A stretch of DNA of 56,558 nt from the NCBI GenBank assembly GCA_017936765.1, contig JAGBEX010000011.1, forward strand, positions 1-56,558. Direction: 5' to 3'. The position numbers and the translations under genes were made by a program. Shown in pieces: positions 14,399 to 23,570 of the stretch (its first letter is position 1; every line of letters starts with the position of its first letter). The notes under the pieces were generated by a model. It made no database searches. It was not told the DNA's origin and saw only the letters and a program-made list of their open reading frames with translations. This DNA comes from Clostridia bacterium (GTDB lineage: Bacteria > Bacillota > Clostridia > Christensenellales > Aristaeellaceae).

Positions 14399-16333
14399 TT
14401 ATGCTACATGATGGGCTGCCATATGGGAGAGGAAAGCCTGTTCCTCCATGGGTCGGGCATAGTAGAAGCCCTGCATACGATCCACGCCGATGTCCTGCAT
14501 CCGGTGGGACTGCTCCTGGGTTTCCACGCCCTCGATCAGCACCTGCACGTCCAGGTGCTTCAAGCCGCTGACCAGCGCCTGCAGCAGGTCGTTGGCCTTG
14601 CTGTTTTCATCCTCGGACAGGAGGGACTTATCCACCTTCACGACCTCGATGGGGTAGTTCAGCACGCTGGCCAGATTGGAATAGCCGGTGCCAAAGTCGT
14701 CCAGGTAGAGGCCAACGCCCATCTCCTGCAAGCCTTCGATATTCTTCATCAGCTGGTCGTTGATCTCGGTGAAAACGCGCTCGGTGATCTCGATCTTGAT
14801 CTGGCTGGGATCGACCTGATAGTGATCCAGATAGCGCTTGATGATGCTGCACATATCCTGCTCGGCAAACTGCTGGGCAGAGAAATTGATGGAAATGGGC
14901 GGCAGCTTTTCGTCCTTGTGCTGGTTGATGAAGGCGCACACCTTGCCCAGCACCATCCAGGTCACCTGAATGATGGAGCCGTTTTCCTCAGCGGCGGGGA
15001 TGAACACGCCGGGGGAGATGATCTTGCCATCCTCGTCCCGCAGGCGGAGCAGCGCCTCAGCCGCGCAGGGGTTGGTGCCGGTGGCATCATAAATGGGCTG
15101 ATAGCAGAGGAAGAAACGGTTGGTGGACAGGCTGGAGGTGATCAGCTCGTTGATGTGTTCGCGGTTGGCCAGGCGCTGGCGCACATTGTCGTCGAAGATC
15201 ACGGCGGCGTTGTCCGGCAGGGAGCGAGCCTGGAGCTGGCAGTATTCCAGATTGTTGATCAGCTCCTCCGGCGTGGTGCCGCCCTGGGGATAGCTGACCT
15301 GGGCAAAGGAAGCGCCCAGCAGGATGTGCTTGTTATCGGCTTCCCAATAGTTGGTGAAGCGGTCGCGCAGGGAAGCCAGCTGTGCGGTGGTGGTATCGTC
15401 AGGCAGGTGATCGTGGAAGATCACGAAATCCGTGCCGTTGAAGCGGAAGAATCGGTCGGAGGGGAAAGTGCGCTGGATCTCGTGGGCGATCACCTGCAGC
15501 AGGGCATCGCCGGTGGCCAGGCCGTGGCGGCGGTTCACATGGCGGAAGTGCAGCAGGCTGACCTGCTGCAGGGTAAAGGGCTGCTTGGCGGCGATCATCC
15601 GCTGCATCAGGGAAGAGAGCGCCTCGCGGCTGCCTGCACTGGTGAGCCGGTCGCGGTTCACGTGCTGGCGCTGGCAGCACACCAGCAGAAGCAGCAGAAT
15701 AAAGGCCAGGGTGATGTTGTTGATGTCCAGCCCGGGTTCCATTGCCTGGAAAACAGCCATGGCCACGCCCAGCAGGGGGATGAGCGCCATCACATGGTGG
15801 TAGCCGTGGTCAGCCTGGCGGCGGTGGATGAAGTAATTCACCAGCACCACGCAGAACTGCAGGATGAAGCTGATCTTGCCCGGTGCGCGCAGGGGAGCGA
15901 TGCGCAGGTTATTGAGATTGTCCAGGGTGAAGAGCAGATGATGGCTGTGGTTGGTAACGCACAGCGCGGCATAAACGGCGAAGATCAGCCAGATGCAGGT
16001 GGCGGCAATGCGGCTGCCCCGCTGGGTGAAGGAACCGGCGTAGATCCTGGCCAGGGAGTAGGTGAAGATCAGCGAGGCTGAGAAGGGTGTGAACAACTGC
16101 GACAAGAGAGCCAGCAGGTGGAGCGTCTCGGTCACGGGAGCGGCGGTGGTGCCGTAGGCAATGAAAGCCAGGCGGGAACCACAGGCCAGGATGGCAGTTA
16201 ACAGGCACGCAGCAAACAGGCCTGTGCGGTGACCCGCATAGACGCTGTCGGACATGGAGAAAGCCAGCAGAATCAACAAGAGGATCAGGGCAAGCATCTC
16301 CGGTATGGCGCTGACGACCGGCAACATTCCCAT
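14399..16333 (-). CDS. Membrane-bound degenerate GGDEF / EAL c-di-GMP phosphodiesterase
   Basis: This is a 644-residue protein. The first 225 or so residues hold about seven hydrophobic helices, like the 7TM sensor of membrane kinases. A GGDEF-fold domain follows, but its active-site motif reads NGTDF (in FRFNGTDFVIF, near residue 300), so it should not make c-di-GMP. The EAL domain looks catalytic: AEALLR (EAL motif), ISINFSAQQ (Asn), IEITE, YLDDFGTGYS, VVKVDKS and LIEGVET are all present. It should hydrolyse c-di-GMP, perhaps tuned by GTP binding to the dead GGDEF. I use ATG 16331-16333 after AAGGAAGTGA; ATG 16325-16327 is an alternative. It leads an operon with araD. Confidence 0.92.
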   Translation of the reverse strand: MGMLPVVSAIPEMLALILLLILLAFSMSDSVYAGHRTGLFAACLLTAILACGSRLAFIAYGTTAAPVTETLHLLALLSQLFTPFSASLIFTYSLARIYAGSFTQRGSRIAATCIWLIFAVYAALCVTNHSHHLLFTLDNLNNLRIAPLRAPGKISFILQFCVVLVNYFIHRRQADHGYHHVMALIPLLGVAMAVFQAMEPGLDINNITLAFILLLLLVCCQRQHVNRDRLTSAGSREALSSLMQRMIAAKQPFTLQQVSLLHFRHVNRRHGLATGDALLQVIAHEIQRTFPSDRFFRFNGTDFVIFHDHLPDDTTTAQLASLRDRFTNYWEADNKHILLGASFAQVSYPQGGTTPEELINNLEYCQLQARSLPDNAAVIFDDNVRQRLANREHINELITSSLSTNRFFLCYQPIYDATGTNPCAAEALLRLRDEDGKIISPGVFIPAAEENGSIIQVTWMVLGKVCAFINQHKDEKLPPISINFSAQQFAEQDMCSIIKRYLDHYQVDPSQIKIEITERVFTEINDQLMKNIEGLQEMGVGLYLDDFGTGYSNLASVLNYPIEVVKVDKSLLSEDENSKANDLLQALVSGLKHLDVQVLIEGVETQEQSHRMQDIGVDRMQGFYYARPMEEQAFLSHMAAHHVA

Positions 16334-16369
16334 TCACTTCCTTGGCTATCCGATAGTTACAAACAGATG

Positions 16370-16409
16370 ATACTGTTTACAGTATAGCGTGAAATTACCT
16401 AAAAAGCAA
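16370..16409 (-). promoter_or_regulatory. Promoter and palindromic operator of the EAL-araD operon
   Basis: On the minus strand TTGCTT (16404-16409), 17 nt, TATACT (16381-16386). A perfect palindrome ATACTGTTTACAGTAT (16370-16385) overlaps the -10 box and start site, so a dimeric repressor probably binds here. Confidence 0.65.
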
Positions 16410-16545
16410 GGTTCTGACGAAATTTGAAGACGTTAAATTTAAGTCTCATGGAAGAAACACACGATTTGTTACATGCGTAACCTTTGCGAATGGGTTTTCT
16501 TTCTTCATCTAATATGGTATAATGACGCCAATTGGAGGTGAGCAG

Positions 16546-17160
16546 ATGAAGCGGATCCTGTGCCTTGCAGCGGCGCTGGTGCTGCTGTGCGTCCCTGCCC
16601 TGGCAGAGGACTTTGACCAGGTTGCCCTGGAGCAGATGGATGCGTATGACGTTATGATGGACTTCCAGCAGGTGAACACCATCGTCCGTCCCAAGGATCA
16701 GCCCTATGCCGGCACCATCGACATGGAGGACGGAGAAGCGGCGGTATACCTGGATTTCATCCAGATGCCGGATGAAAACGCCACCCTGATGCGGCTGATG
16801 CTTTGCCTTACGACCTACGAGTTCATCGGTGCCAGCGAGCTGACCATCACCGTGGGGGACAAGGACTACATTTTCAGCGTGTTCCCGGAGATCTCCGAAT
16901 ACGACCTGACCTATTTCGAGGACTACACCATCTGCATGACGGACGAGAGCCTGCCCATGATCAAGGCCATGGCCCGGAGCAAAAAGGACACCTTTGCCTT
17001 CCAGCTTACGGGGGCGAAAGGTTACACGGGGACCATCACCCTGCCGCTGGATACGGTGGCGGATATGTACGACACCTACATCGACCTGGGCGGCGCGCAG
17101 CAGAATTTGACCCTCTGCCGCGACCTGTGGCCGGTGATGATTGAAAAAACAAGCAAATAA
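16546..17160 (+). CDS. Secreted protein of unknown function
   Basis: This encodes 204 residues, starting MKRILCLAAALVLLCVPALAED at ATG 16546 after GGAGGTGAGCAG. Residues 1-20 form a clear Sec signal peptide with a likely ALA cleavage site; no lipobox Cys. The mature 184 residues are acidic and look beta-rich, with no motif I recognise. A TATAAT box lies at 16518-16523, but its -35 is weak. It is 12 nt upstream of the XRE/S24-like gene, and the gene two places downstream also encodes an exported protein, so the three look like one transcription unit with a surface or stress role. Confidence 0.8.
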   Translation: MKRILCLAAALVLLCVPALAEDFDQVALEQMDAYDVMMDFQQVNTIVRPKDQPYAGTIDMEDGEAAVYLDFIQMPDENATLMRLMLCLTTYEFIGASELTITVGDKDYIFSVFPEISEYDLTYFEDYTICMTDESLPMIKAMARSKKDTFAFQLTGAKGYTGTITLPLDTVADMYDTYIDLGGAQQNLTLCRDLWPVMIEKTSK

Positions 17161-17172
17161 CGGAGGAAACAT

Positions 17173-17901
17173 ATGAGCAGACTTGGAGATCTGATCCGCA
17201 CCGAGCGCGTGCGGGCAAAAATGACCCCCAAACAGGTGGCCAAGAAGTGCGGCGTGGCCGAGAGCTTCATCGTGGCGGTGGAGGCGGGTACCCGCATCAT
17301 TGCCGATGATCAGGCGCGCCGCATCCTGAAGACCATTGGCCTCAAGGAGCATAACGAGGCGGACTTCACCCTGGACGACATCGCCGCCACGGTGGACCTT
17401 GCCTCGGTGCAGCCCCAGATGGCCAAGGCCGTGGCCCAGCCCAAGCCCAAGGCGGTGGAGAAGGTTGCTTCCACCGAGGAAAAGGACGAAGGCGTGGTGG
17501 GCAGCGTGTGGTTGGACGCCCTGACCAGCGTCCTCAAGCACGTGCCGGTGATGAACGCCGTGATGAAGCCCGTTGACCACAAGCTGCTGCCCATCCAGGG
17601 CGGGAAGATCGAGGGCACCAACCCGGACAAGGTGTTCTATTTCCTGGCACCCGACGACAGTATGCGGGGCTTCCGCATCCACGCGGGCGACCATGCCCTG
17701 GTGGTTCCCAGCCAGTCCCCGGTGGACGGCGCGGTGATGCTGGTGGAATACAACAATCACCGCTACCTGCGCAAGGTGAAAAAACTGGACACCTATCAGG
17801 TGCTTTTGCAGTCCTATGACCGGGAATACGATGCCGTGACCGCCAAGCTGGGCGATGTGAACTTCATCGGCCGGGTGGTGAAGCTGGAGATCACGCTATG
17901 A
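17173..17901 (+). CDS. XRE regulator with LexA/S24-like C-terminal domain
   Basis: This is a 242-residue protein. Residues 1-60 form a compact HTH (LGDLIRTERVRAKMTPKQVA, then KKCGVAESFIVAVEAGTRII). A charged linker leads to a LexA-fold domain from about residue 130. The serine element is present in APDDSMRGFRIHAGDHA (Ser near 160). The general-base Lys of LexA, expected in the VKRLKK strand, aligns with Arg in HRYLRKVKK. If so, self-cleavage should fail and the domain may serve only for dimerisation or ligand sensing. The start follows GGAGGAAACAT. The stop overlaps the next start (ATGA). Confidence 0.83.
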   Translation: MSRLGDLIRTERVRAKMTPKQVAKKCGVAESFIVAVEAGTRIIADDQARRILKTIGLKEHNEADFTLDDIAATVDLASVQPQMAKAVAQPKPKAVEKVASTEEKDEGVVGSVWLDALTSVLKHVPVMNAVMKPVDHKLLPIQGGKIEGTNPDKVFYFLAPDDSMRGFRIHAGDHALVVPSQSPVDGAVMLVEYNNHRYLRKVKKLDTYQVLLQSYDREYDAVTAKLGDVNFIGRVVKLEITL

Positions 17902-18530
17902 AAAAGCTGATCAAGTGCCTGCCGATGCTGGCCATCCTGGCACTGCTGGGGGCGATGATCTTCGCCAAGGCGCCCAGCAATGAGGAGCGCATCCAGCAGC
18001 TGATCGACCAGCACGGCTTCCGCCCCAAGGAAAGCTATGAGCTGGACAACGACGAACCCGGGCCGGAGGGTGCGTACCTCTCTTTGGTATACGGTCACCT
18101 GCCCGGGGAGGTGGGCGACCATTGGGCGCTGATGACCTTCCCCACAGAGAAGCACGGCGTGGGCTTCGACGCCCAGCGCATGGAGCTGGTGCTGTTTGGC
18201 GAGGGAGAGCAGCCGCTGCGCACCTTCGCCTATGGGCAGAAGGAAATGGCGGCGGCGCTGACCTGGAGCAGCGAAACATCCAACTTGTTCCTCACCCAGC
18301 GCAACGAGCTGCTGCTCAAGCGCGCCATCATCCTGGGTGCGCCTGCGCAGACCAGCACGGGCAAGACCCGCTTTGAACCCCACGACATGGCCACGCTGGT
18401 GATCCTCGTCCCCTGGGACGATGCGCTGGAGGGCCTGGGCATCAGCATCACCGGCGTGGACGATGCGGGCGTGAGCCGGGAATACCACAACTACATGACC
18501 CTGCCGGAGGACGGCGGAGGGATGTTCTGA
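17898..18530 (+). CDS. Exported or membrane-anchored hypothetical protein
   Basis: This encodes 210 residues. A basic start, MKKLIKCLPMLAILALLGAM, forms a signal peptide or anchor, and the rest is soluble and likely extracytoplasmic. It contains no family motif I recognise. The ATGA overlap with the XRE/S24-like gene means tight translational coupling, so the regulator and this protein are probably made together. It could be a target or a signal partner of that regulator; this is inferred from context only. Repeat locus C begins 9-18 nt after the stop. Confidence 0.75.
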   Translation: MKKLIKCLPMLAILALLGAMIFAKAPSNEERIQQLIDQHGFRPKESYELDNDEPGPEGAYLSLVYGHLPGEVGDHWALMTFPTEKHGVGFDAQRMELVLFGEGEQPLRTFAYGQKEMAAALTWSSETSNLFLTQRNELLLKRAIILGAPAQTSTGKTRFEPHDMATLVILVPWDDALEGLGISITGVDDAGVSREYHNYMTLPEDGGGMF

Positions 18531-18544
18531 GCAATTGCATACCT

Positions 18545-18724
18545 GTAGGGGCGATCTGTGATCGCCCGTGCGTTGCACATTTGCACAGTAGGCAGAGGAA
18601 GTGGCGTGGCGGGCGAACACAGTTCGCCCCTACATTTGCGCAGCTAAGCGAGGTGTTGATGCAAGCAGCGCCAATCCCTCCGTCAGCCGCAAGCGGCTGC
18701 CACCTCCCTTTACACAAGGGAGCC
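18545..18724. repeat. Palindromic repeats (locus C): two GGGCGA hairpins and a type P element
   Basis: GGGCGATC-tgt-GATCGCCC (18549-18567), GGGCGAAC-aca-GTTCGCCC (18611-18629), and a type P element at 18672-18724. The first two are variants of the module seen at 13479-13497 and near 23368. The arms differ but remain exactly complementary. Confidence 0.88.
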
Positions 18725-18818
18725 TTTTGGTTACTGGCTCAGCTTGTACGCAGCCGGAAAAGCACGTCCAAGCTGCCAAAAAGTAGATATGAAGCTGGAA
18801 AAACCAATAAAAATCCAG

Positions 18819-18847
18819 TTTACAAAGCCCGGTAAGTCTGGTATAAT
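18819..18847 (+). promoter_or_regulatory. Sigma-A promoter of rpsO
   Basis: TTTACA (18819-18824), 17 nt, TATAAT (18842-18847). The start site should fall near 18854. Confidence 0.88.
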
Positions 18848-18853
18848 GTCCAA

Positions 18854-18970
18854 TGGGTTTTTGCGAACCGTATGCGCGGACGCATGAATCACTCCGACGG
18901 CGCACTGCGTGAACGGCGATTGACCCGAATAAGAGCGGCTCAAGCCGCAAAGAAAATGGAGGAAGACACC
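18854..18970 (+). promoter_or_regulatory. rpsO 5' leader, possible S15 autoregulatory structure
   Basis: The leader is about 117 nt long and contains hairpins ATGCG-cgga-CGCAT (near 18871-18884) and GCGGCT-ca-AGCCGC (near 18937-18950) before the ribosome site. Ribosomal protein S15 represses its own mRNA through structured leaders in many bacteria. Whether this is one is inference. Confidence 0.35.
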
Positions 18971-19225
18971 ATGACCAAGAGCGAGATCATCGCAGCCTAC
19001 GCCCAGCACGAAGGCGACACCGGCTCCCCCGAAGTTCAGGTTGCCCTGCTCACCGAGCGCATCAACCACCTGAACGAGCATCTGAAGCACAACAAGAACG
19101 ACCACCACTCCAACCGTGGTCTGCTGCTGATGGTTGGCCGCCGCCGTGGCCTGCTGGAGTACCTGAAGAAGACCGACATCGAGCGCTACCGCGCCCTGAT
19201 CGCCAAGCTGAACCTGCGCAAATAA
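18971..19225 (+). CDS. rpsO: 30S ribosomal protein S15
   Basis: This 84-residue protein starts [20 protein letters not shown] and binds the central domain of 16S rRNA early in 30S assembly. The family landmarks are intact: [19 protein letters not shown], then [20 protein letters not shown], then RRRGLLEYL and [14 protein letters not shown]. It is slightly shorter than the usual 88-89 residues, with the shortfall at the N-terminus, so I checked the start: ATG 18971 follows GGAGGAAGACACC. It stands directly before pnp, the conserved rpsO-pnp order. Confidence 0.98.
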   Translation: MTKSEIIAAYAQHEGDTGSPEVQVALLTERINHLNEHLKHNKNDHHSNRGLLLMVGRRRGLLEYLKKTDIERYRALIAKLNLRK

Positions 19226-19399
19226 GCGGGCAGTGCCCGCACCCATTTCCGACATACTTCTGGGGTCGTCTGAGACCGTCCACGCGATTGGAACTTAAAC
19301 GACGCTGAAGTGTGTATCGGATGGTGCGCAAGGAAGACACAGCAAAGGTTATGTCCTGTCGGAGCCGCCGGGATGGACAAGCTGTCCCGGCGGCTTTTT
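19226..19399 (+). other. Structured intergenic RNA and terminator between rpsO and pnp
   Basis: Three structures are visible. A hairpin GCGGGC-agt-GCCCGC (19226-19240) begins right after the rpsO stop. A long imperfect hairpin spans 19248-19321, pairing TCCGA...ACTTC with GAAGT...TCGGA, with an inner GTCGT/ACGAC pair. A strong terminator follows: GCCGCCGGGA (19364-19373) with TCCCGGCGGC (19385-19394), then five Ts. In enterobacteria this interval is the site of PNPase autoregulation by RNase III. Here the terminator suggests attenuation before pnp, or a separate small RNA. I cannot tell which. Confidence 0.5.
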
Positions 19400-19560
19400 C
19401 CCGCCTTTCGGATGAAGGAGTGAACATCCGGCAAGGCTGATTGAAGTGATGTGTGCCTGGGGGATGTTATCCCTTGAAAATCCCATGGAGGGGTTTTCAT
19501 ATGATAGCATCTCCGGGCGGCATGGGGCGCCTTGCCCCGAACGTATATAAGGAGATAAGC

Positions 19561-21717
19561 ATGGATAGCAAGAAATTTACCATGGATCTTGCCGGCAAAG
19601 AGCTGACGCTGGAATTCGGCAAGTATTGCGAGCAGGCTGCTGGCTCCGTGTGGGTCCACCTGGGCGATACCGTTGTGATGGTCAACGCCACCATGGCTCC
19701 CACCCCCCGTCCCGGCGTGGACTTCTTCCCTCTGGCTGTGGACGTGGAAGAAAAGCAGTATTCCGTGGGTAAGATCCCCGGCGGCTTCATCAAGCGTGAA
19801 GGCCGTCCCACCGAGAAGGCGACCCTGACCTGCCGCCTCATCGACCGTCCCCTGCGTCCCCTGTTCCCCAAGGGTATGCGCAACGACGTGCAGGTGGTCA
19901 TCACCATCCTGAGCGTTGAGCAGGACGTTCCCCCGGAGATCCCCGCCATGATCGGTTCCTCCATCGCCCTGGGCGTTAGCGAGATTCCGTGGGGCGGCCC
20001 CACCGGTGCTGTGGTCGTTGGCCGTGTGAATGGCGAGTACGTCATCAACCCCGACGAGGAGCAGCGCAAGGTTTCCGATATGCACGTGTACCTGGCTGGC
20101 ACCAAGGACGCCATCATGATGGTGGAAGCCGGCGCCAACGAGGTTTCCGAAGAAGTGATGCTGGACGCCATCATGTTCGGCCACGAGGAGATCAAGAAGC
20201 TGGTCGCCTTCCAGGAGGAGATCATCGCTGCCATTGGCAAGGCCAAGGTAGAAGTTCCCCTCAACGTGACCGGCGACGACGTGAAGGCCGCTGTGCGCGA
20301 GTTCGCTTATGACAAGTGCAAGTGGGTATTCGACACCTTCGACCGTCAGGAGCGCCAGAGCCGCGAAGCTCAGGTGAAGGAAGAGACCCTGGCTGCCCTG
20401 GCCGAGCAGTTCCCCGAGCGCGAGAATGAGATCGCCGACGCCCTGTACTACCTGAACAAGGAGATCATGCGCGCCAAGATCCAGAACGAAGGCATCCGTC
20501 CCGATGGCCGTAAGGTCACCGAGGTGCGTCCCATCTGGTGCGAAGTGGGCGTGCTGCCCCGTGTGCATGGCTCCGCCGTGTTCACCCGTGGCCAGACCCA
20601 GGCCCTGACCGTGACCACCCTGGGTTCCACCAGCGAGGGTCAGATCCTGGACGGCCTGTCCAACGAGGACTTCAAGCGCTACATCCACCACTACAATATG
20701 CCCCCCTACGCCACCGGCGAGGCTGGCCGCATGAAGAGTCCCGGCCGCCGCGAGATCGGCCACGGCGCTCTGGCAGAGCGCGCTCTGCTGCCCGTGATCC
20801 CCACCGAGGAAGAGTTCCCCTATGCTCTGCGTCTGGTGAGCGAGATCCTGTCCTCCAACGGCTCCTCCTCCATGGCTTCCGTGTGCGGCTCCACCCTGTC
20901 CCTGATGGACGCCGGTGTGCCGATCCACGCTCCCGTGGCTGGCGTGGCCATGGGCCTGATCAAGGATGCTGAGTCCGGCAAGGTTTCCGTGCTGACCGAC
21001 ATCCAGGGCCTGGAAGACTTCCTGGGCGACATGGACTTCAAGGTGGCTGGCACCATGAACGGTATCACCGCCATCCAGATGGATATCAAGATCGCCGGCA
21101 TCGACCGTGCCATCCTCAAGCAGGCTCTGGCCCAGGCTCTGGAAGGCCGTCTGCACATTCTGAAGATCATGCTGGATACCATCGGCGAGCCTCGTGCTGA
21201 GCTGAGCCAGTATGCGCCCAAGATCGTGCGCTTCACCATCAACCCCGAAAAGATCCGCGAGGTCATTGGACCCGGCGGCAAGATGATCAACAAGATCATT
21301 GCCGAGACCGGCGTGAAGATCGACATCGAGGACGATGGCCGCGTGTTCATCTCCACCCCCGATGCCGATGCTGCCGCCAAGGCTCGCAAGATCATCGAGG
21401 GCATTGCCAAGGATATCGAAGTGGGCGATGTGTTCACCGGCAAGGTCGTGCGCATCATGAACTTCGGTGCCTTTGTGGAGCTGGCTCCCGGCAAGGACGG
21501 CATGATCCACATCTCCAAGCTGGATAACAAGCGCGTGGAGAAGGTGGAAGACGTTGTGAACATCGGTGATGAGCTGGAAGTGAAGGTCAACGAGATCGAC
21601 GCCCAGGGCCGCATCAACCTGATCCGCAACGACATGGTTTACGAAAACAAGCCCGCCGAGCGCCGCGAAGGTGGCAACTTCCGTTCCCGCCCCCCGCGCC
21701 GTGACGGCCGCCAGTAA
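19561..21717 (+). CDS. pnp: Polynucleotide phosphorylase
   Basis: This 718-residue 3'-5' exoribonuclease degrades RNA with phosphate to release nucleoside diphosphates, acting as a trimer. It starts [20 protein letters not shown] at ATG 19561 after AAGGAGATAAGC. Two RNase PH domains (about 1-215 and 310-545) flank a helical linker. Catalytic and phosphate-binding sites lie in the second: [20 protein letters not shown], then [20 protein letters not shown], then [11 protein letters not shown] nearby. A KH domain has [20 protein letters not shown] (near 565-585), and an S1 domain ([20 protein letters not shown]) closes the protein. It follows rpsO as in most bacteria. Hairpin locus D begins 9 nt after the stop. 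Confidence 0.98.
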   Translation: MDSKKFTMDLAGKELTLEFGKYCEQAAGSVWVHLGDTVVMVNATMAPTPRPGVDFFPLAVDVEEKQYSVGKIPGGFIKREGRPTEKATLTCRLIDRPLRPLFPKGMRNDVQVVITILSVEQDVPPEIPAMIGSSIALGVSEIPWGGPTGAVVVGRVNGEYVINPDEEQRKVSDMHVYLAGTKDAIMMVEAGANEVSEEVMLDAIMFGHEEIKKLVAFQEEIIAAIGKAKVEVPLNVTGDDVKAAVREFAYDKCKWVFDTFDRQERQSREAQVKEETLAALAEQFPERENEIADALYYLNKEIMRAKIQNEGIRPDGRKVTEVRPIWCEVGVLPRVHGSAVFTRGQTQALTVTTLGSTSEGQILDGLSNEDFKRYIHHYNMPPYATGEAGRMKSPGRREIGHGALAERALLPVIPTEEEFPYALRLVSEILSSNGSSSMASVCGSTLSLMDAGVPIHAPVAGVAMGLIKDAESGKVSVLTDIQGLEDFLGDMDFKVAGTMNGITAIQMDIKIAGIDRAILKQALAQALEGRLHILKIMLDTIGEPRAELSQYAPKIVRFTINPEKIREVIGPGGKMINKIIAETGVKIDIEDDGRVFISTPDADAAAKARKIIEGIAKDIEVGDVFTGKVVRIMNFGAFVELAPGKDGMIHISKLDNKRVEKVEDVVNIGDELEVKVNEIDAQGRINLIRNDMVYENKPAERREGGNFRSRPPRRDGRQ

Positions 21718-21726
21718 GGAACGGGG

Positions 21727-22028
21727 CTGAAACCTGCGGTTTCAGGCTTCCCTCGTTTCGGCTACGCCGACCAGAGGAGGCGCTGCCTCCTCTGGACTCC
21801 ACCGGTCAGGGCGCTGCCCTGACAACCCGCGAAGGGTCTTCGACCCTTTCGAAACCCTTTTTGCGGCGAATGGCTTGGCTTCACAAAAGCAACAGGCTGA
21901 ATCAAGCAGCAAAGATGGGGTGCGAAGGTTTCCAAAGGGCGATCGCAAAGCCCTTTGGTCGCGTCCGCAGACGCGAAACCTCTTGCGACACATACAGTCC
22001 AGAGGGTGATTTGCCCTCTGGACTTTCA
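21727..22028. repeat. Modular hairpin repeat cluster (locus D)
   Basis: Immediately after pnp: CTGAAACC-tgc-GGTTTCAG (21727-21745), CCAGAGGAGGC-gct-GCCTCCTCTGG (21771-21795), GTCAGGGC-gct-GCCCTGAC (about 21805-21823), GAAGGGTC/GACCCTTTC (about 21831-21850), CCAAAGGGC/GCCCTTTGG (about 21932-21957), TCGCGTC-cgca-GACGCGA (about 21958-21977) and CCAGAGGG/CCCTCTGG (about 22000-22022). Module order is inverted relative to loci A and B on this strand, but matches them when each is read from its neighbouring gene's 3' end. Confidence 0.88.
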
Positions 22029-22092
22029 CTTTACATAGGAAGGAAAGCAGGTGGATATGCTAATGGAAAAGCATTTGGGGATGGAGAAGCGT

Positions 22093-23352
22093 ATGAACGA
22101 TCAGTGGATTCTTCCCAACGGCCTGCGCATCATTGGTGAGCGCCTGCCCTACCTGCGTTCGGTGTCCATCGGCGTGTGGCTGGGCGTGGGTTCCATGATG
22201 GAAACGCCTGCGGAAAACGGCCTGAGCCACTTCCTGGAGCATATGGTGTTCAAGGGAACGGCCAAGCGCAACGCCCGGCAGATCGCCGAGGAAATGGACG
22301 CCGTGGGTGGCCAGCTCAACGCCTTTACCGGCAAGGACTGCACCTGCTACTATGCCAAGGTCATCGACGAAAACCTGCCCCTGGCGGTGGACATCCTGGC
22401 CGACCTGACCTGCCATGCGGTGCTGGATGAGACTGAGCTGAACAAGGAGCGGGGCGTGATCCTGGAGGAGATCGCCATGGACGAGGACTCCCCGGAGGAC
22501 TTGGTGCATGAGCTGCTGAGCAAGGCGCAGTTCGGCGAGCAGAGCCTGGGTATGCCCATCCTGGGTACCAGCGAGCTGATCGAGAAGTACACCCGCGCCG
22601 ATCTGGCGGCCTATCGTCAGAAGCACTACTGCCCCGGCAACACCGTGGTGGCGCTGGCTGGCAACTACGATCCCGCCCAGGTCAAGACGCTGGTGGAGGA
22701 ATTCTTCGGCGGCTGGGAAAACCCGGCCATCGGCCTGCTTCTGCCGGAGCAGAAGCCCCTTTCCGGCGTGAACCTCTTCAAAGAAAAGGACACCGAGCAG
22801 ATGCACCTGTGCATGGGCTTTGCCGGTACGCCCTACGGCGGCGAGGATCTCTATCCCCAGGCGGTGCTGAATAACCTGCTGGGCGGCGCCATGTCCTCCC
22901 GCTTGTTCCAGCGCATCCGCGAGGATCTGGGCATGGCTTATTCCATCTACACCTATCCCAACAGCTACCGCGGCTGCGGCACCTTTGCGGTATACGCGGG
23001 CGTGTCCCCCAAGAATGGCGAAAAGGTGCTTTCCGAGATCCGCAGCGAAATGAAAAAGCTGCTGGAAAACGGCATCACTCAAAAGGAGTTCGATGCCTCC
23101 AAGCAGCAGCTGCGCTCCGGCTACCTGCTGGGTCTGGAAAGCCCCGGCAGCCGTATGCAGGCCATGGGTCGCGGCCTCCTGCTGCTGGGCAAGTCCATCA
23201 CCCCCGACGAGACCATTGCCCGCATCGAAGCGGTGACCATGGAGCATGTGATGGACAAGGCGAAGCGCATCCTCACCGCGGAACCGTGCATTGCTATCGT
23301 AGGGAAGGGCGCGGAAGAAATTCGGAATTCGGAATGCGGAATTTGGAATTAA
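22093..23352 (+). CDS. M16 family zinc peptidase (processing-peptidase-like, YmxG/MlpA type)
   Basis: The protein has about 419 residues if it begins at ATG 22093 (MNDQWILPNGLRIIGERLPY), which has GGAG six nt upstream; in-frame GTG 22051 and nearby ATGs are alternatives. The inverted zinc motif HFLEH (in GLSHFLEHMVFKGT) gives two His and the catalytic Glu; the third ligand is a Glu in NKERGVILEEIAMDED. The second M16 half (from about 205) lacks the motif and has the RxxxY-type YGGEDLYPQAVLNNLLGG and REDLGMAYSIY. It probably degrades peptides. The last ten residues (IRNSECGIWN) and the stop are encoded by a GGAATTC repeat, not ancestral coding sequence. Confidence 0.93.
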   Translation: MNDQWILPNGLRIIGERLPYLRSVSIGVWLGVGSMMETPAENGLSHFLEHMVFKGTAKRNARQIAEEMDAVGGQLNAFTGKDCTCYYAKVIDENLPLAVDILADLTCHAVLDETELNKERGVILEEIAMDEDSPEDLVHELLSKAQFGEQSLGMPILGTSELIEKYTRADLAAYRQKHYCPGNTVVALAGNYDPAQVKTLVEEFFGGWENPAIGLLLPEQKPLSGVNLFKEKDTEQMHLCMGFAGTPYGGEDLYPQAVLNNLLGGAMSSRLFQRIREDLGMAYSIYTYPNSYRGCGTFAVYAGVSPKNGEKVLSEIRSEMKKLLENGITQKEFDASKQQLRSGYLLGLESPGSRMQAMGRGLLLLGKSITPDETIARIEAVTMEHVMDKAKRILTAEPCIAIVGKGAEEIRNSECGIWN

Positions 23353-23563
23353 GAGTGTGACCGGCGGGCGATCGCAGATCGCCCCTACATATGCACGAAA
23401 AAGCAGCTTCCCCCGCGTCGCGGCGCGCCCGTTGCGCGCCGTGACCCCTGCTCGGAGAACGCCCAAGCAACACGCTCCCCGAAAGGGAGTCCAGAGGGTC
23501 GAAGACCCTCTGGTGGGGTTTCCAAAGGGGCAAAGCCCCTTTGGTCGCCGAAGGCGAAATGGA
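23319..23563. repeat. Modular hairpin repeat cluster (locus E)
   Basis: A GGAATTC/GGAATGC tandem supplies the M16 peptidase C-terminus (23319-23352). It is followed by GGGCGATC/GATCGCCC (about 23367-23385), GGCGCGC/GCGCGCC (about 23423-23441), CTCCC/GGGAG (about 23477-23491), CCAGAGGGTC-gaa-GACCCTCTGG (about 23491-23513), CCAAAGGGGC-aaa-GCCCCTTTGG (about 23522-23544) and TCGCC-gaa-GGCGA. The last hairpins end about 10 nt before the ruvX ribosome site. Confidence 0.88.
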
Positions 23564-23570
23564 GATTGTT

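Noticed and set aside
14261..16081. A long plus-strand open frame opposite the EAL gene
   Set aside because: The minus strand encodes clear 7TM, GGDEF-like and EAL domains; the plus frame has only low-complexity sequence.
19186..21510. A long minus-strand open frame opposite pnp (774 codons)
   Set aside because: It mirrors pnp codons, has no ribosome site, and is poor in catalytic-type motifs.
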